Source: Ciona savignyi (lineage: Eukaryota; Chordata; Ascidiacea; Phlebobranchia; Cionidae). Taken from it: a DNA stretch of 64,000 nucleotides. Every line of letters begins with the position of its first letter. Within the stretch, counting starts at the first letter, position 1. Shown piece by piece: positions 1 through 11,310 of the stretch. The stretch covers positions 1,243,719-1,307,718 of the forward strand of contig CH003313.1 of NCBI GenBank assembly GCA_000149265.1, written 5' to 3'. The notes beneath the pieces are model-generated. The model did not search any database and was not told the origin of the DNA. It saw nothing but the letters and a program-made list of their open reading frames with translations. Made by a program: the position numbers and the translations under genes.

Positions 1-30
<30 letters not shown>
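1..30. repeat. AT dinucleotide microsatellite
   Basis: An uninterrupted (AT)n run opens the window and continues past its left edge. It is a simple repeat with no gene signal. Confidence 0.95.
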
Positions 31-33
<3 letters not shown>

Positions 34-165
34 CAGTTAAAGAATTATTGTTGCCTGTGTAACAACCTTCGTTTCGAAACCTGTGTGGCTATACATAATA
101 AATTACTATGATGCATCTTTCAGTTCTCAAAAGTGTTAAACCAATTGGATGCCTTCAGTTAAAGC

Positions 166-1979
166 TGTAGCGGCTGCTTATTTAATATATTAACTAGATA
201 GACTTTACAAGGTAGACGGGTAGCAGATTTGTTTGACTCCGATAACGCAACGGTAAAAGCGTATTCCCGCCCTCGAGAGCACCAGAGCCTAGGCTATACA
301 GACTGTGGATTTTGGAACACAGTGCTGTAAGACTAGACATCTCCGTGTCTGTGTTTCTCTGATAAAATGAGGTCTTTTATATGCCATTTGGCTCCAAGGA
401 AAAAATGCGATGCATAATATCTAAAAACGCACAATAGATTATTTTTGCGCTCGATACAATGGATTATCTCCGCACGTTAAATTTAGAAGTTGCGTTGATC
501 GCATCGTGAATTTAGATCGTCCTTCGTCATTTAGCGATTTCTTTTCTTCCTTGTAGTTTTCTTGGAAAGATCTTGCCAACAGCCAATTATGTCGGTACGA
601 CATACCTCCTTTTTTTCGGGTTTTGAATAACTTGAAGTAAAGTTCGCCCGGTGGATTCTTTGAAGTTTAGTCTTCCCGATATAGAGTCAACAGTTCGTTT
701 CGAGCACCCAGGTGTAATATTCGTCCATCGTTTCTTGGACGACGAAAATAGACGGTCTCCATCGTGGTCGGATGGAGACAAAATTCCTGTTGGATTTTAT
801 GCTTATTGAAGCACCAACAGTCGCGCCTCGGAGAGCTTCTTGCTCGGGTAGCAGAGGACGCCGTGTAATCCAGGCCTTCGATAATTGGCCCAAGCAATAT
901 AAAACAGACTTGTAGACATAGGCGCACCTGGGTGTATATAGACAGTCCTGTTAAACTCTTATCGATTGAACCGCCCTCCTTCGTCCGACCAGCAGTGAAC
1001 TTCCGGGAGTTATTCTAGTAGAAATTTCAGAGGGTTGTTGTGATTGATGTTCCGTTCAAGTGTGCCTGCCAGCCATCCGCGAATACCAGGTTAAATTGGA
1101 CCTCCCTCCAGTGACATGAGTGGGGGATGTAAATCTGTTGGTTGTTCATGCGTAGTTCGCTCCAATAGTTAGTTAGCGCCTTTTCTTGCTAAGGTCGCGT
1201 TAAGGTGACCGTGGTCCGACGGTACTTTTAAAATAGACACACCTGGTTTGGTTGACGCGGATTTTGGGCTTGGCTTTGACGGAACGCTTCGATTCCACGA
1301 CATGACGCCAGTGTTTATTTCCGTCGTCGACGTACAGGATCGTAAAGGCTGCATCTTTTGGAAATAAATGCTGAAGACAAATAATATTAATGTGTCCGAG
1401 AAAGCAGGACATAGGTAAATTAGGCATCGGAAGGTTGATGAGTTCAACCACGTTTACGGGGTATTCACCAATTGTAGCGGCTGCTTATTTAATATATTAA
1501 CTAGATAGACTTTACAAGGTAGACGGGTAGCAGTTTTGTTTGACTCCGATAACGCAACGGTACAAGTACAATAATGCATAAGCATAACCGGCTACGTAGA
1601 TTTATAAATGGGGACGGGCTGTAGGGTACGTTAAGCGTATTCCCGCCCTCGAGAGCACCAGAGCCTAGGCTATACAGACTGTGGATTTTGGAACACAGTG
1701 CTGTAAGACTAGACATCTCCGTGTCTGTGTTTCTCTGATGAAATGAGGTCTTTTATATGCCATTTGGCTCCAAGGAAAAAATGCGATGCATAATATCTAA
1801 AAACGCACAATAGATTATTTTTGCGCTCGATACAATGGATTATCTCCGCACGTTAAATTTAGAAGTTGCGTTGATCGCATCAGTGAATTTAGATCGTCCT
1901 TCGTCATTTAGCGATTTCTTTTGTTCCTTGTAGTTTTCTTGGAAAGATCTTGCCAACAGCCAATTATGTCGGTACGACA
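166..1979 (-). mobile_element. Gutted LTR retrotransposon fossil, probably Ty3/gypsy-like
   Basis: Two near-identical direct repeats lie at 166-602 and 1473-1979. Each starts TG and ends CA (TGT...ACA), as LTRs do. The bases AAGC sit directly outside both ends (162-165 and 1980-1983), a 4-bp target duplication. Just inside the left repeat is a purine-rich tract when read on the minus strand, which suggests the element reads leftwards. Only about 0.87 kb separates the LTRs, far too little for gag and pol, so the element is broken and cannot be autonomous. The close match of the LTRs suggests a fairly recent insertion. The family is inferred from LTR form and the 4-bp duplication only, because no protein domain is recognisable. 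Confidence 0.8.
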
Positions 1980-1983
1980 AAGC

Positions 1984-2990
1984 AAATGTCAACTGTCGAA
2001 TCGGGTGTCAACTTGATTTGCGTCAAAAAAGGTTTGCCTTTATAACATTACGCACAATTAATTTTTAACATCACGCAAAATTAATAAAAGTTTGGGTAAT
2101 TAGGTTGGGCGCTATTATCCCTAAAAATAAAAACAACAAAATTTAATTTTACCTGTCTAGGGAATTTTCTCAAGGCCAAAACCTAAATTTTGACTTTTAA
2201 CATATCTAGGTAATACTGAGTGTTAAAGCTATGCGTTATTTTAAATATTACACACAAAAGTGGCGAAAACCAAATATGATAAAACAAATTATGTACAACT
2301 ACTGGTTAACTTGTCGATGGACGTGCGTGACACTTTCAAGTCTAGATTTTTTCAAATCTACCTTTGCAACTTTGATTTAAAGAATGCGATCCGTTCAATA
2401 CCATAATGTAAGCCTGTATGAAAACAGCCTCTTTTAAAAAAAGGACTTGGATGCTTTAAACACCGCCGATTCATAGGAGATTAGATCAATCGGCAAGAAC
2501 GTCATCGGTCTGCAGGTGGCGGAGGGGTTCTTATGTATAATTGTTTTAATTTTCGTAAATCTGAGAGAACTTCTTAATCATGAAAACACAAACTGCAATA
2601 AGGTCGTTGAACCGACGGTGAGCACGAGATGTTCCAACGATTGCCCGTAAAAGAAAGAACCTTGCATTTCTTGTTCCTCCGAAATTGTAGAACTAGTTTT
2701 GAAATTCGTAATCTCTCAAATTTAAAATTAATTTTTACCGTATAAAGATAAAAAGTTTGATTGTGTAACTGATGGGCCTACTGGTTTTGCTCGCAGAACC
2801 ATCGGGTTAAAGCATTAAGCAATGTTATACTATATAGCATGGTCTATACATGGATGAATCTAACGAGTATAATATATTTAATTACATATAGATAACAAAA
2901 TTGGCGCAAGAGCCCATTCGTTTCTACTGGCAGAAACATAAACTGGACAAACCGTGTATAAAATATACTAAATTTGGATAGGCACCCTAC
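1984..2990. other. Intergenic stretch, no gene seen
   Basis: This is AT-rich sequence without a convincing reading frame or splice-bounded exon. No terminal repeats were recognised. The only hint is a short piece near 2770 resembling the dispersed repeat ending around 8850. Confidence 0.5.
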
Positions 2991-2995
2991 TTGAA

Positions 2996-3200
2996 CATAG
3001 AATAGTATATTCATGTTTATCCCCGTAAGTGGGAAAGCGGCAATCGTCAGATTACCTAGCGGAGCTATTTGTATTGTACATGATTGAGTCGTTTCTTCGA
3101 ATTTGGTAGAATCCTTCATTTCATTAAGTTAATGCAATATCCTTTAATTGCCTTGCCCAAGGATGCAACCGATTTGCTATGGCGACGAGTTTCAAACCTT
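2996..3200 (-). repeat. tRNA-derived SINE copy (family 1)
   Basis: This is a diverged copy of the SINE seen best at 27134-27412. Shared landmarks are the tail side 'ttcatgtttatccccgt..gggaa', 'ggagctatt', and 'ccttgcccaagga' near the tRNA-like head. It reads on the minus strand, and the head is partly lost. Confidence 0.7.
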
Positions 3201-3860
3201 ATATATATACAGTATATATATACCTGTCCGACCGACGAAAAATCAAATATAGATCTGTACCTTTTTAGTTCTGTGCCGCGCAATTAATTCGCTTTCAGTT
3301 AAATTTAAATTAGAGATTTTAACATTAATATATTTGTAATAACACCCTTTTAGATTTAACCGTTTTGCGAATATTATATAGACAATATCATAGAAATTTT
3401 TTCCAGGCATGCATAGTGGATGTTTGCACAATTGACTCCACGAATATATGCCTCACAAAAACACCACACTTATGTATGTATGTTCTCTGCATTTTCCAAC
3501 GCCTCTCTATATATAAACATATAGGTTACAATCAAAATCTATCTTACAAACAGTGGTGGTGACACGAGGTTGTTACTTTGTTTTGTTAACTCTATCTCTT
3601 CTAAAACATTGCAATTAGTTATTAAGGTGTTTGCAAAAACTGTTATAGAATCGTTTATATTCTCTTTCATACATTCTGACAAAGAAATTTAAACCACACG
3701 ACAAAGTTTCTTTGCAGATTTTATTTTTAAGTTTAGCTTTGATTCAACGATACTGATTTGAAGGATCTGCAAAATAAAATCGCAATATTATTTAATTAAA
3801 CTGGTATTACCGTCTTGAAGTTTAAAAACAACGGAAATGACGTTTCCAAACTCACCAGTT

Positions 3861-4280
3861 TTACTCGTCGTGTTCCATTACCTCACCGACATTTTCAATG
3901 GCGTCCATTTCTGTAATTTTTGTCAAAATTGAAAATACCAACGCTGCTTTAACTGATGGGTGTGATGTTTAAAGAAGGCACAACGCTTTTGATGACACCA
4001 TTGCGGTCGAAATCATAATCTATAGTTTTCCATTTTTGTCCGATACAAGGAAGCAAAATATATACCGGTGGCAAACAATGACTTAATACTTATTTATAAT
4101 CAACATTAAAATCAATAAACTTCATTACTTTTGAACATATGTACCTGGCATTTCATTATAGACTTGTTTCAATTCAGTCCAGCGTCTATTAGGGGACGGC
4201 GACGATAAAAATGCCTCGGTTTGTTCGCTCAGCATGAGGAGCCCGATGGTCAGAAGAAGTACGAAAAGTGACTTGTTCAT
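3861..4280 (-). CDS. Small secreted peptide precursor, copy A (antimicrobial-peptide-like layout)
   Basis: Coding exons are 4280-4145 and 3910-3861, with a 234-nt GT/AG intron; a non-coding first exon probably ends at 4344. Joined, they encode 60 or 61 residues closing in frame on TAA. Residues 1-23 are a clear signal peptide (MNKSLFVLLLTIGLL..., likely cut after TEA). A short core follows (FLSSPSPNRRWTELKQVYNE), then an acidic tail ending VMEHDE. A TATA box (TATAAAT, 4393-4399) and an AATAAA (3725-3720) fit a complete gene. Secretion is predicted; function is not known. Signal peptide, core and acidic tail is the layout of tunicate antimicrobial precursors (Ci-MAM-A/Ci-PAP-A, styelins), but this core is only weakly basic, so copy A may have changed role. 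I do not recognise the mature sequence. Confidence 0.7.
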
Positions 4281-4392
4281 CTGTGACGAAGCTTTAAGCA
4301 CCTCTAACATGCGGATCAGTAGATATACAAGATAGAGACTTACCTTTTTGGATTGCTTCTACAAATATGGTTCTCTGTGGTGGTGCCACTGC

Positions 4393-4399
4393 ATTTATA
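4393..4399 (-). promoter_or_regulatory. TATA box of peptide gene copy A
   Basis: TATAAAT on the minus strand lies about 50 nt upstream of the donor of the predicted non-coding exon. The same box sits at the same place in copy B, so it is conserved between the duplicates. Confidence 0.6.
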
Positions 4400-5668
4400 C
4401 CCAACTAAACGTGTTGTGGCTACTAAAACGTTTCTTTCCATCTCATGATTGACAGTTGGAAAATGGAAATAACTTCCTATGACGTTACTTTAAACCATAA
4501 AAGATCTTCTTCAAGAGGAAGTATTTCTTTTTGATTCGTGAAACGTGTTTCGATGAAGAGAGAAAGTGGAAGTCATCAGAGGATCGTGATGTATCTCGGT
4601 GGGATGTTTTTTCCGATGCAGCAGAATGTTCTCGAAGGCTCACATAATATAAATGGCTCACATAAAACAAACGGCCATACCTAGGTACGAGAATTATTTG
4701 GCCTGATTGATAAATCCGTAATTCGTTTTGGACACCTCGCTGTCATTCGTAATAAAATTAGATTTATTTTTAGTTTGTTTAATCCCTAATCAAATGGTTA
4801 CCAAAAAAATGTACGAATATCTTTACATGTGTCAATTTTTGCGCTGGCTGGACAAACACATCCATCAATAATAAAGAATAAACCAAATATAGACGAGTTG
4901 ACTCAAATTGAATAAATGATAATTCACTAAATTTTAATGTATTCAGTACGGTAGTGGTGTCGAATGGTTAACGCGACCGATGAGTAAATAGAAATATATA
5001 ATAAAAAGTCTTTTACCAACGATTCCATCATGGGTTTGAAACTAATCCCGATAAAAAGACAAGTTTTAATTTGTACATGGTTTGGTCCAATGACTTGTTT
5101 TAATAGCAAAACACGCTTTTGCAGAAAGGCTCTTCCCGACCACACTGTACAAAGGCTTCCCCAGAGTATCCTGACTAGCATAAAAGAAAGTAAAGTGGAA
5201 ACAAAAGTGTCGTTTTTGTTGGTTTATTATACTCCTGTTTAGTGTTTCGCCACGAGTATAATCCTCACAAAGAGTAACATACTTATGCATTTTGTCTGCA
5301 TTTTCACAGCGCCTCTATATATAAATGTATAGGTTACAATCAAAATCTATCTTACAAACAGCTGTGGTGACACGAGGTTGTTACTTTGTTCTGTTAACTC
5401 TATCTCTTCTTAACCATTGCAATTAGCTATTAAGGTGTTTGCACAAACTGTTATAGAATCGTTTATATTCCCTTTCATACATTCTGACGAGAAATTTAAA
5501 CCAAAACACAAAGTTTCTTTGCAGATTTTATTTTTAAATTTAGCTTTGATTCAACGATACTGATTTGAAGGATCTGCAAAATGAAATCGCAATTATAATT
5601 GAATTAAACTGGTATTATTAAGTTTAAGTTTAAAAACAACGGAAATGACGTTTCCAAACTGACCAGTT

Positions 5669-6104
5669 TTACTCGTCGTGTTCCATCATCTCACCAACAT
5701 CTTCAATGGCGTCCATTTCTGTAATTTTTGACAAACTTGAAATTACGATCGCTGCTTCAACTCATAAATGTGATGTTTACAAAAACCACTACGTTTTTAA
5801 TGACATTGCGGTCAAAAACATAATCTAGTTTTCCATTTGTTGTCCGATACAAGGGTGGAAAAGATATACCGGTTTGCAAGGTACCGTGACAAATAATGAC
5901 TTAATACTTATTTATAATCAATATTAAAATCATACAACTACATTACTTTTGAACACATATACCTGGCATTTCATTGTTGGCTTGGTTCCATTTAGTCCAG
6001 CGTCTACGCCTATAAACGCGACGGCGACCGAATACTGCGTCGGTTTGTTCGCTCAGCATGAGGAGCCCGATGGTCAGAAGAAGTACGAAAAGTAACTTGT
6101 TCAT
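5669..6104 (-). CDS. Small secreted peptide precursor, copy B, arginine-rich core (antimicrobial-peptide-like)
   Basis: Coding exons are 6104-5963 and 5718-5669, separated by a 244-nt intron (phase 1). A 67-nt intron (6171-6105) separates the ATG exon from a short non-coding exon. The product is 63 residues. Residues 1-23 are a signal peptide nearly identical to copy A, likely cut after TDA. The core VFGRRRVYRRRRWTKWNQ has seven arginines and a lysine. The tail (MDAIEDVGEMMEHDE) is strongly acidic and nearly the same as in copy A. A basic core masked by an anionic propiece is how ascidian antimicrobial peptides (clavanins, styelins, Ci-MAM-A) are made, so a haemocyte defence peptide is the best inference. 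TATA box at 6219-6227, AATAAA at 5532-5527. Alternatives are a neuropeptide or another secreted basic peptide. Confidence 0.75.
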
Positions 6105-6218
6105 CTGTGAAGAATATTACTTTAAACACCTCCAACAAGCGTTTCAGTAGATATACAAGATAGAGACTTACCTTTGTAGTTAGTTTCCACAAATATGGTT
6201 CTCTGTGAAGGTACTGCT

Positions 6219-6227
6219 GTATTTATA
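6219..6227 (-). promoter_or_regulatory. TATA box of peptide gene copy B
   Basis: TATAAATAC lies about 50 nt before the first-exon donor at 6172/6171, in a position matching copy A. The block upstream (about 6230-6460) is conserved in copy A and in the inverted copy at 7265-7560, which suggests a shared promoter region. Confidence 0.6.
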
Positions 6228-7264
6228 CCCAAATAAACGTGTTGTGGCTACGAAAACGTTTCTTTCCATCTCATGATTGACAGTTGGAAAATGGAAATAA
6301 CCTCCTATAACCTGACTTAAACCGTAAAAGATCTTCTTCAAGAGGAAGTTTTTCTTTCTGATTCGTGAAACGTGTTTCGATGAAGAGAGAAAGTGGAAGT
6401 CATCAGAGGATCGTGATGTATCTCGGTGGGATGTTTTTCCCGATGCAGCAGAATGTTCTCGAAGCTCCTTGGATGGAAACCAGGAAATAATTTATTCTGA
6501 CAGGGAACACGCTTTCGTATAAACTGCTGGATAGTTTTGCCAACAAAAGATACCGTTAGTCCAAACCAAAACTAACCATTTTTGTATAATTTAAAACCCA
6601 TGATGAGCTCGTCACCAAAAGCTTTTACTTAAAACTCTAAAACTGGGCTAAGCTTAAAACTGTGCTAATAACGATTTTATGAAGGCCTTGGAGTGTAAAT
6701 GGCTCACGTAAATCATTCGGCCATACCTAGGTACAAAAATTATTTGGCCTGCTTGATAAATCCGTAATTCGTTTTGGACACCTGGCTGTCATTCGTAATA
6801 AAATTAGATTTATTTTTAGTTTGTTTAATCCCTAATCAAATAGTTACCAAAAAATTGTACGAATATCTTTACATGTGTCAATTTTTGCGCTGGCTGGACA
6901 AACACATCAATCAATAATAAAGAATAAACTAAATATAGACGAGTTGACTCAAATTGAATGAATGATAATTCATTAAATTTTAATGTATTTAGTACGGTAG
7001 TGGTGTCGAATGGTTAACGCGACCGATGAGTAAATAGATATATAAATAGTCTTTTACCAACGATTCCATCATGGGATTGAAACTAATACCGATAAAAAGA
7101 CAAGTTTTAATTTGTACATGGTTTGGGTCCAATGACTTGTTTTAATAGCAACACGCTTTTGCAGAAAGGCTCTTCCCGACCACACTGTACAAAGGCTTCC
7201 CCAGAGTATCCTGACTAGCATAAAAGAAAGTAAAGTGTAAACAAAAATGTCGTTTTTTCTTAAT

Positions 7265-7690
7265 TTAAATTATTTCAGTGTTTATTGTTTTTATTCCTTC
7301 GATAACATTCTGCTACATCGGAAACAAAAACATCCTAACCGAGCTACCACCATTCTTTGATGGCTTCCACTTTCTCTTAGAACCTTTTCGAAACACATTT
7401 CACGAATCGGAAAAAATCCTTCCTCATCTGTTATGCTTTAAGTCAGGTTATAGGAGTTTATTTTCATTTTCTAACTGTCAATCATGAGATGGAAAGAAAC
7501 GTTTTCGTAGCCACAACACGTTTATTTGGGCAGCTGTACCGCCACATAGAACCATATTTGTGGAAACTAACTACAAAGGTAAGTCTCTATCTAAAGTCTC
7601 TATGTATATCTACTGACCCGCCTGTTGGAGGTGTTTAAAGCGAAATTCTTCACAGATAGACAAGTTACTTTTCGTCATCAAACAGGTTGA
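7265..7690 (+). pseudogene. Inverted promoter/first-exon fragment of the small-peptide gene
   Basis: Reading rightwards, this stretch matches the upstream region, non-coding exon, first intron and start of the signal-peptide exon of copies A and B. The homology stops shortly after the start region, and the promoter core does not match the two intact copies. It sits head to head with copy B. I read it as a broken, inverted remnant of a third unit. Confidence 0.65.
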
Positions 7691-7971
7691 ATCAAAGTTA
7701 AAATTTGAAAATAAAATATGCAAGGACAATTTGTGTTTTGTTTTATAGTTCCTTTTTCACAATGTATACGATATGATTTGAACGATTCTATAGTATTATT
7801 GCAAATACTGGCCGTGCCTTTTTTGCAAAACAGCTGTGGTTTAGTAGCATAAAAAAATAATAATCTTGTTCAATTTCTTCTACAAAAACAGCTTATCGCT
7901 GAAGCGTTGCTTCCAAAAATATCTTGTTATATATAACGGATAGAGCTACGCATTGGTGCAGTCATCCGAAA

Positions 7972-8145
7972 CGTAATCGTCATATTAACCTGAAGAGCGC
8001 ATATGAATATGACGGTTAAAATTCCCTCTTTCGTATTTTCGATCCGGCTAGTATCCAAAAGCACCAAAGATAGACGTAATCGTCATATTAACCTGCAAAG
8101 CGCATATGAATACGACGGTTAAAATTCCCGCTTTCGTATTTTCGA
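7972..8145. repeat. Pair of ~72-bp direct repeats, each with an internal inverted repeat
   Basis: About 72 bp at 7972-8043 recurs at 8073-8145 with few changes. In the first copy CGTCATATT and AATATGACG flank a 19-nt spacer, so it can form a hairpin. No coding potential is seen. The surroundings (7690-8930) hold no recognisable gene. Confidence 0.7.
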
Positions 8146-8580
8146 TATCATGTGACGATTACCAGTGTGATATCGGATATTGGGTCATTGCGTATTCCAA
8201 ATACAGTTCGACAATTTTAAGTATGATTGCGTTTTATCATTTACGGAGATAAAATGTTAATATCCAATGCTATTCAGTGTGATGTACATGATTGAGGAGT
8301 TTTAATGGTACATACTCAGGTTTTACCGATTTCGTGACATTCTCAAAAGCAAATCACAACATATTCAAACGAACGTGCATTATGATCTTAGAAAGATATA
8401 TAAAATAACCCAGACCTAATAATGAGCCAAACAGCTATTTTTCTTTTGATTTTTAAATACAATCAGCATCAGTTATCGGACGTTAAGATGAGGTATTTCT
8501 GGTTTTGGCTCCTTCGTTACAGTAATTGAGAAAATAGAAAGGTCAAATTACAAAAAAGAACAGGAAAAACTAAAGAGTGT

Positions 8581-8860
8581 CAACCACGTGTAAACCATCA
8601 CTATTAGTAGACAATCCTCTTGTGTGTACGGTATATACATCACCACCCTTGGTATATCTCAAATAAAGTGTATAACGTTTGATTTACTGGTTTCTGGAGT
8701 TACCATTCCAAACTTGATATCTGTATTTTCTAAGTAAACCAGACGAATGACATGGTTACCTTAGTATATCTCTTATACAATGTACTTATTGTTTATTTCT
8801 GCAAACAGAAACTAATAGGTTCCCGAGTTACCAATACAATTTTAATATTAATAGGGCTTC
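8581..8860 (+). repeat. Unnamed dispersed repeat, copy 1
   Basis: It starts 'gtgtcaaccacgtgt' and ends near 'tttctgcaaacagaaacta..gttcccgagtta'. Related copies lie at 14022-14185 and, reversed, at 16676-16855. No terminal inverted repeats or target duplications could be fixed, so the class is unknown. Confidence 0.55.
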
Positions 8861-8929
8861 ACTGTAAACAACGGGCGATATTATGATATAACTCTAACAC
8901 GCCTCGCTTATGTTAGTGACGAAAAGGAA

Positions 8930-9780
8930 TCGTGATGCATCTCGACTGTTGTATTTACCTGTGCAGCAGAATGATCTCGAAGCTCCTTGGATGGAAACCA
9001 GGAAATAATTTATTCTGACAGGGAACCCGCTTTCGTGTAAACTGCTGGATAGTTTAGCCAACAAAAGAAAAAAACGCCGTTAAAGCCAAAACAAACCATG
9101 TTTTGTATAGTTTAAAACCGTGATGAGCTTGTTACCAAAAGCGCTTTTATATAAAACTTTTAATATGACGTAGTATAACCATTTGGCCCCAAAAATTGAC
9201 TGGGCTAAGCTTAAACTAAGCTAATAACGATTTTATAAATACTCTGAAGTATGAATCGCTCACGTAAAGCATACGTAGGGTACTTAAATTATTCAGCCTG
9301 CTTGTAAAATCAGTAATACCTTCTTGGCATCTAACTGTCATTCTTAATAAAATTGTATTTAATTGTGCGCAGTTGTCAATTTTGCCGAGGTTTGACAAAG
9401 GCACAATCAAAATGACGAAATAACAAATATAAATCTGCACCTTTTTAGTTCTGTGCCGCGCAATTAATTCGCTCTCGGTTAACTGTTTTAACAATACTAT
9501 ATTGGTTATAACAACATTTTAGATTCAAAGATTCTGCGAGTAAATAGACAAACAAAATCTACCCTACAAAAAGTGGTGGTTATTTGTCACTTTCTTTTGT
9601 TAACTAAGGAGTTTGACTTAAAGTTTGGAAACAACGAAAATTCGAACGTTTCCAAACTCACCAGTTTTACTCGTCGGGTTTCATCATCTCACCAACATCT
9701 ACATTGGCGTCCATTTGTGTAATTTTTATCAAAATTAAAATTACCATCGCTGCCTTAACTTAGAAATGCGATGTTTACAA
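8930..9780 (-). pseudogene. Partial third unit with a tail-exon fragment of the small-peptide gene
   Basis: The left part (about 8930-9360) matches the region upstream of copies A and B, including the segment at 6464-6696. The right part (about 9640-9740, minus strand) matches the last coding exon with its acidic tail and flanks. The signal-peptide exon is absent, so this is a broken remnant and not a gene. Confidence 0.65.
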
Positions 9781-9784
9781 TAAG

Positions 9785-11180
9785 CACTATACAGTTTGTG
9801 AGTTATTATTTCTTCCCTATTGTTAAAGTAAATAAAGAAAATAGTAAAGATAAATAACAAAGAAGCACGAAAATTGACAAAACTACAGTAGTTACACTTT
9901 AGCTATTATGCAACAAACATACGTAATGGCGCTTTCTATTGTGTAGTATTATATATATATATATAATATATATATATACACATGTGTAACCAGGGTCCAG
10001 ATCCACAATTGCCTCATTTTTTACCTTTTTTTTATATAATTCCATTAGATTCGTGCATGTCTCGACAATGCCATATAACTTTGCTGAATGTTTTAACCCG
10101 ATTGATTACAATTTTTCTGCATAAACTGATGGGCCTCTGAGTTATTAAATCTAAATTTGTCTCCATGCAAAGTAAAAATTAATTCAAGGGTGTATTATTA
10201 TGTTGTACAATTTCATTTGTTTTTGCAAATATGGTTTGTTAGGCGTTATCTGTAGGCCAGACAATACAACCATTTTTTTAAGGTGAAAGTGTAAATTGAT
10301 ATATAAAGGGTAATTAAATTAACCCAGCGTACTCCTGGAACTACCGCCCATAAAAAAGTTAGATAAAAGTATAATGCAACTGGTATTGTATAAAAAATAA
10401 ATAAACAACCACTAGTCTAAAGGGAATTTCTAAAGTTTTAAGAGGTTTAATGGTTACGGTTTGGTTTTGCGGGTTACAAAACAATTAGTACAATGTGGAT
10501 GGAAGATGAATTAATTCCGCGATTGGTCATATTGAAGAAGATGTTTTCTTACCTTGTGGTGAAATTTCTCAGGGAAGCAACAATGATTTGTCAGCAAGTG
10601 GGTGCTGCTGATCTTTTACCGTCATTCGGGATGGCTTACTGTATCGCAAAGTGACGTTCGGGATATTAACGTCATATTATCAACGTGACTGAGTAATCGT
10701 TTTTTTCTAACCTTTAAACTCAAGTGACAATCAGAGAAAATACATAGATATGACTGAATATTTCCATTACAACAAAAGGTTGATTTGACTGAAGTGCAAA
10801 AAAAATAATGTTAATAGGCTTTCATAACGGTTGGATCAAACAAAATAGTACTTGCCATAGTACTAAGAAAAAAGTAAGTTTTATATAGGAAGATCTAGCT
10901 AAATTTGTTCGGATTCAAAATGTGTTAATTAACGTGACTCTTGACTTTTGACCAATGTATTCAGATAAATGGACTCTATTTGACCAATGTATTCAGGTAT
11001 CGTTCAACAATAAGTGACATCCGTTCTAAATGGAACTGATTGATTACTGTGTCATCATATGGAAAGATTGCATTCACCGCATTGATTCGATGTTTGTTTT
11101 CGATTAAATTTTCCCATTCAGACATGACAGTGGTTCGATTCTATATTTGATAAGAGAGGATAAGTGTCAAAAATAAACGA
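9785..11180. other. Intergenic stretch, no gene seen
   Basis: AT-rich sequence. A near-perfect TATATA palindrome lies at about 9951-9978. Nothing else could be supported except the promoter area of the calcium-sensor gene at its right end. Confidence 0.5.
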
Positions 11181-11223
11181 TTGCGCGACGTGCAAATATG
11201 GATCTGTAGTGGGAAAGCTGGTA

Positions 11224-11231
11224 TATATAAA
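11224..11231 (+). promoter_or_regulatory. Possible TATA box of the calcium-sensor gene
   Basis: TATATAAA lies 80 nt upstream of the ATG at 11311, a sensible distance for a short 5' leader. Confidence 0.4.
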
Positions 11232-11310
11232 GCTGTATGTGTATTTTTGGTTCGACACAGTGTTTATTCCAGATTATACAAGTGTTCAAAGAAACTCATA
11301 ACGCTGAGAT

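Larger units (their letters stand above)
3240..7257. repeat. Tandem segmental duplication carrying the small-peptide genes
   Basis: Two ~1.8-2.0 kb units align along their whole length: about 3439-5219 and about 5251-7255. Both contain a peptide gene on the minus strand, its promoter, a conserved upstream block, and a tRNA-like SINE head. The second unit holds an extra ~230 bp (about 6464-6696) also present near 8970-9240, so the first unit probably lost it. Sequence at 3240-3310 recurs at 9420-9490, so the array once extended further right. The duplication explains why the two peptide genes are so alike. Confidence 0.8.

Noticed and set aside
4485-4670. 61-residue minus-strand frame upstream of peptide gene A
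   Set aside because: It lies in the duplicated upstream block, is not kept open in the other unit, and has no signal peptide.
9951-9978. TATATA palindrome as a promoter
   Set aside because: Simple AT repeat with no downstream gene within reach.
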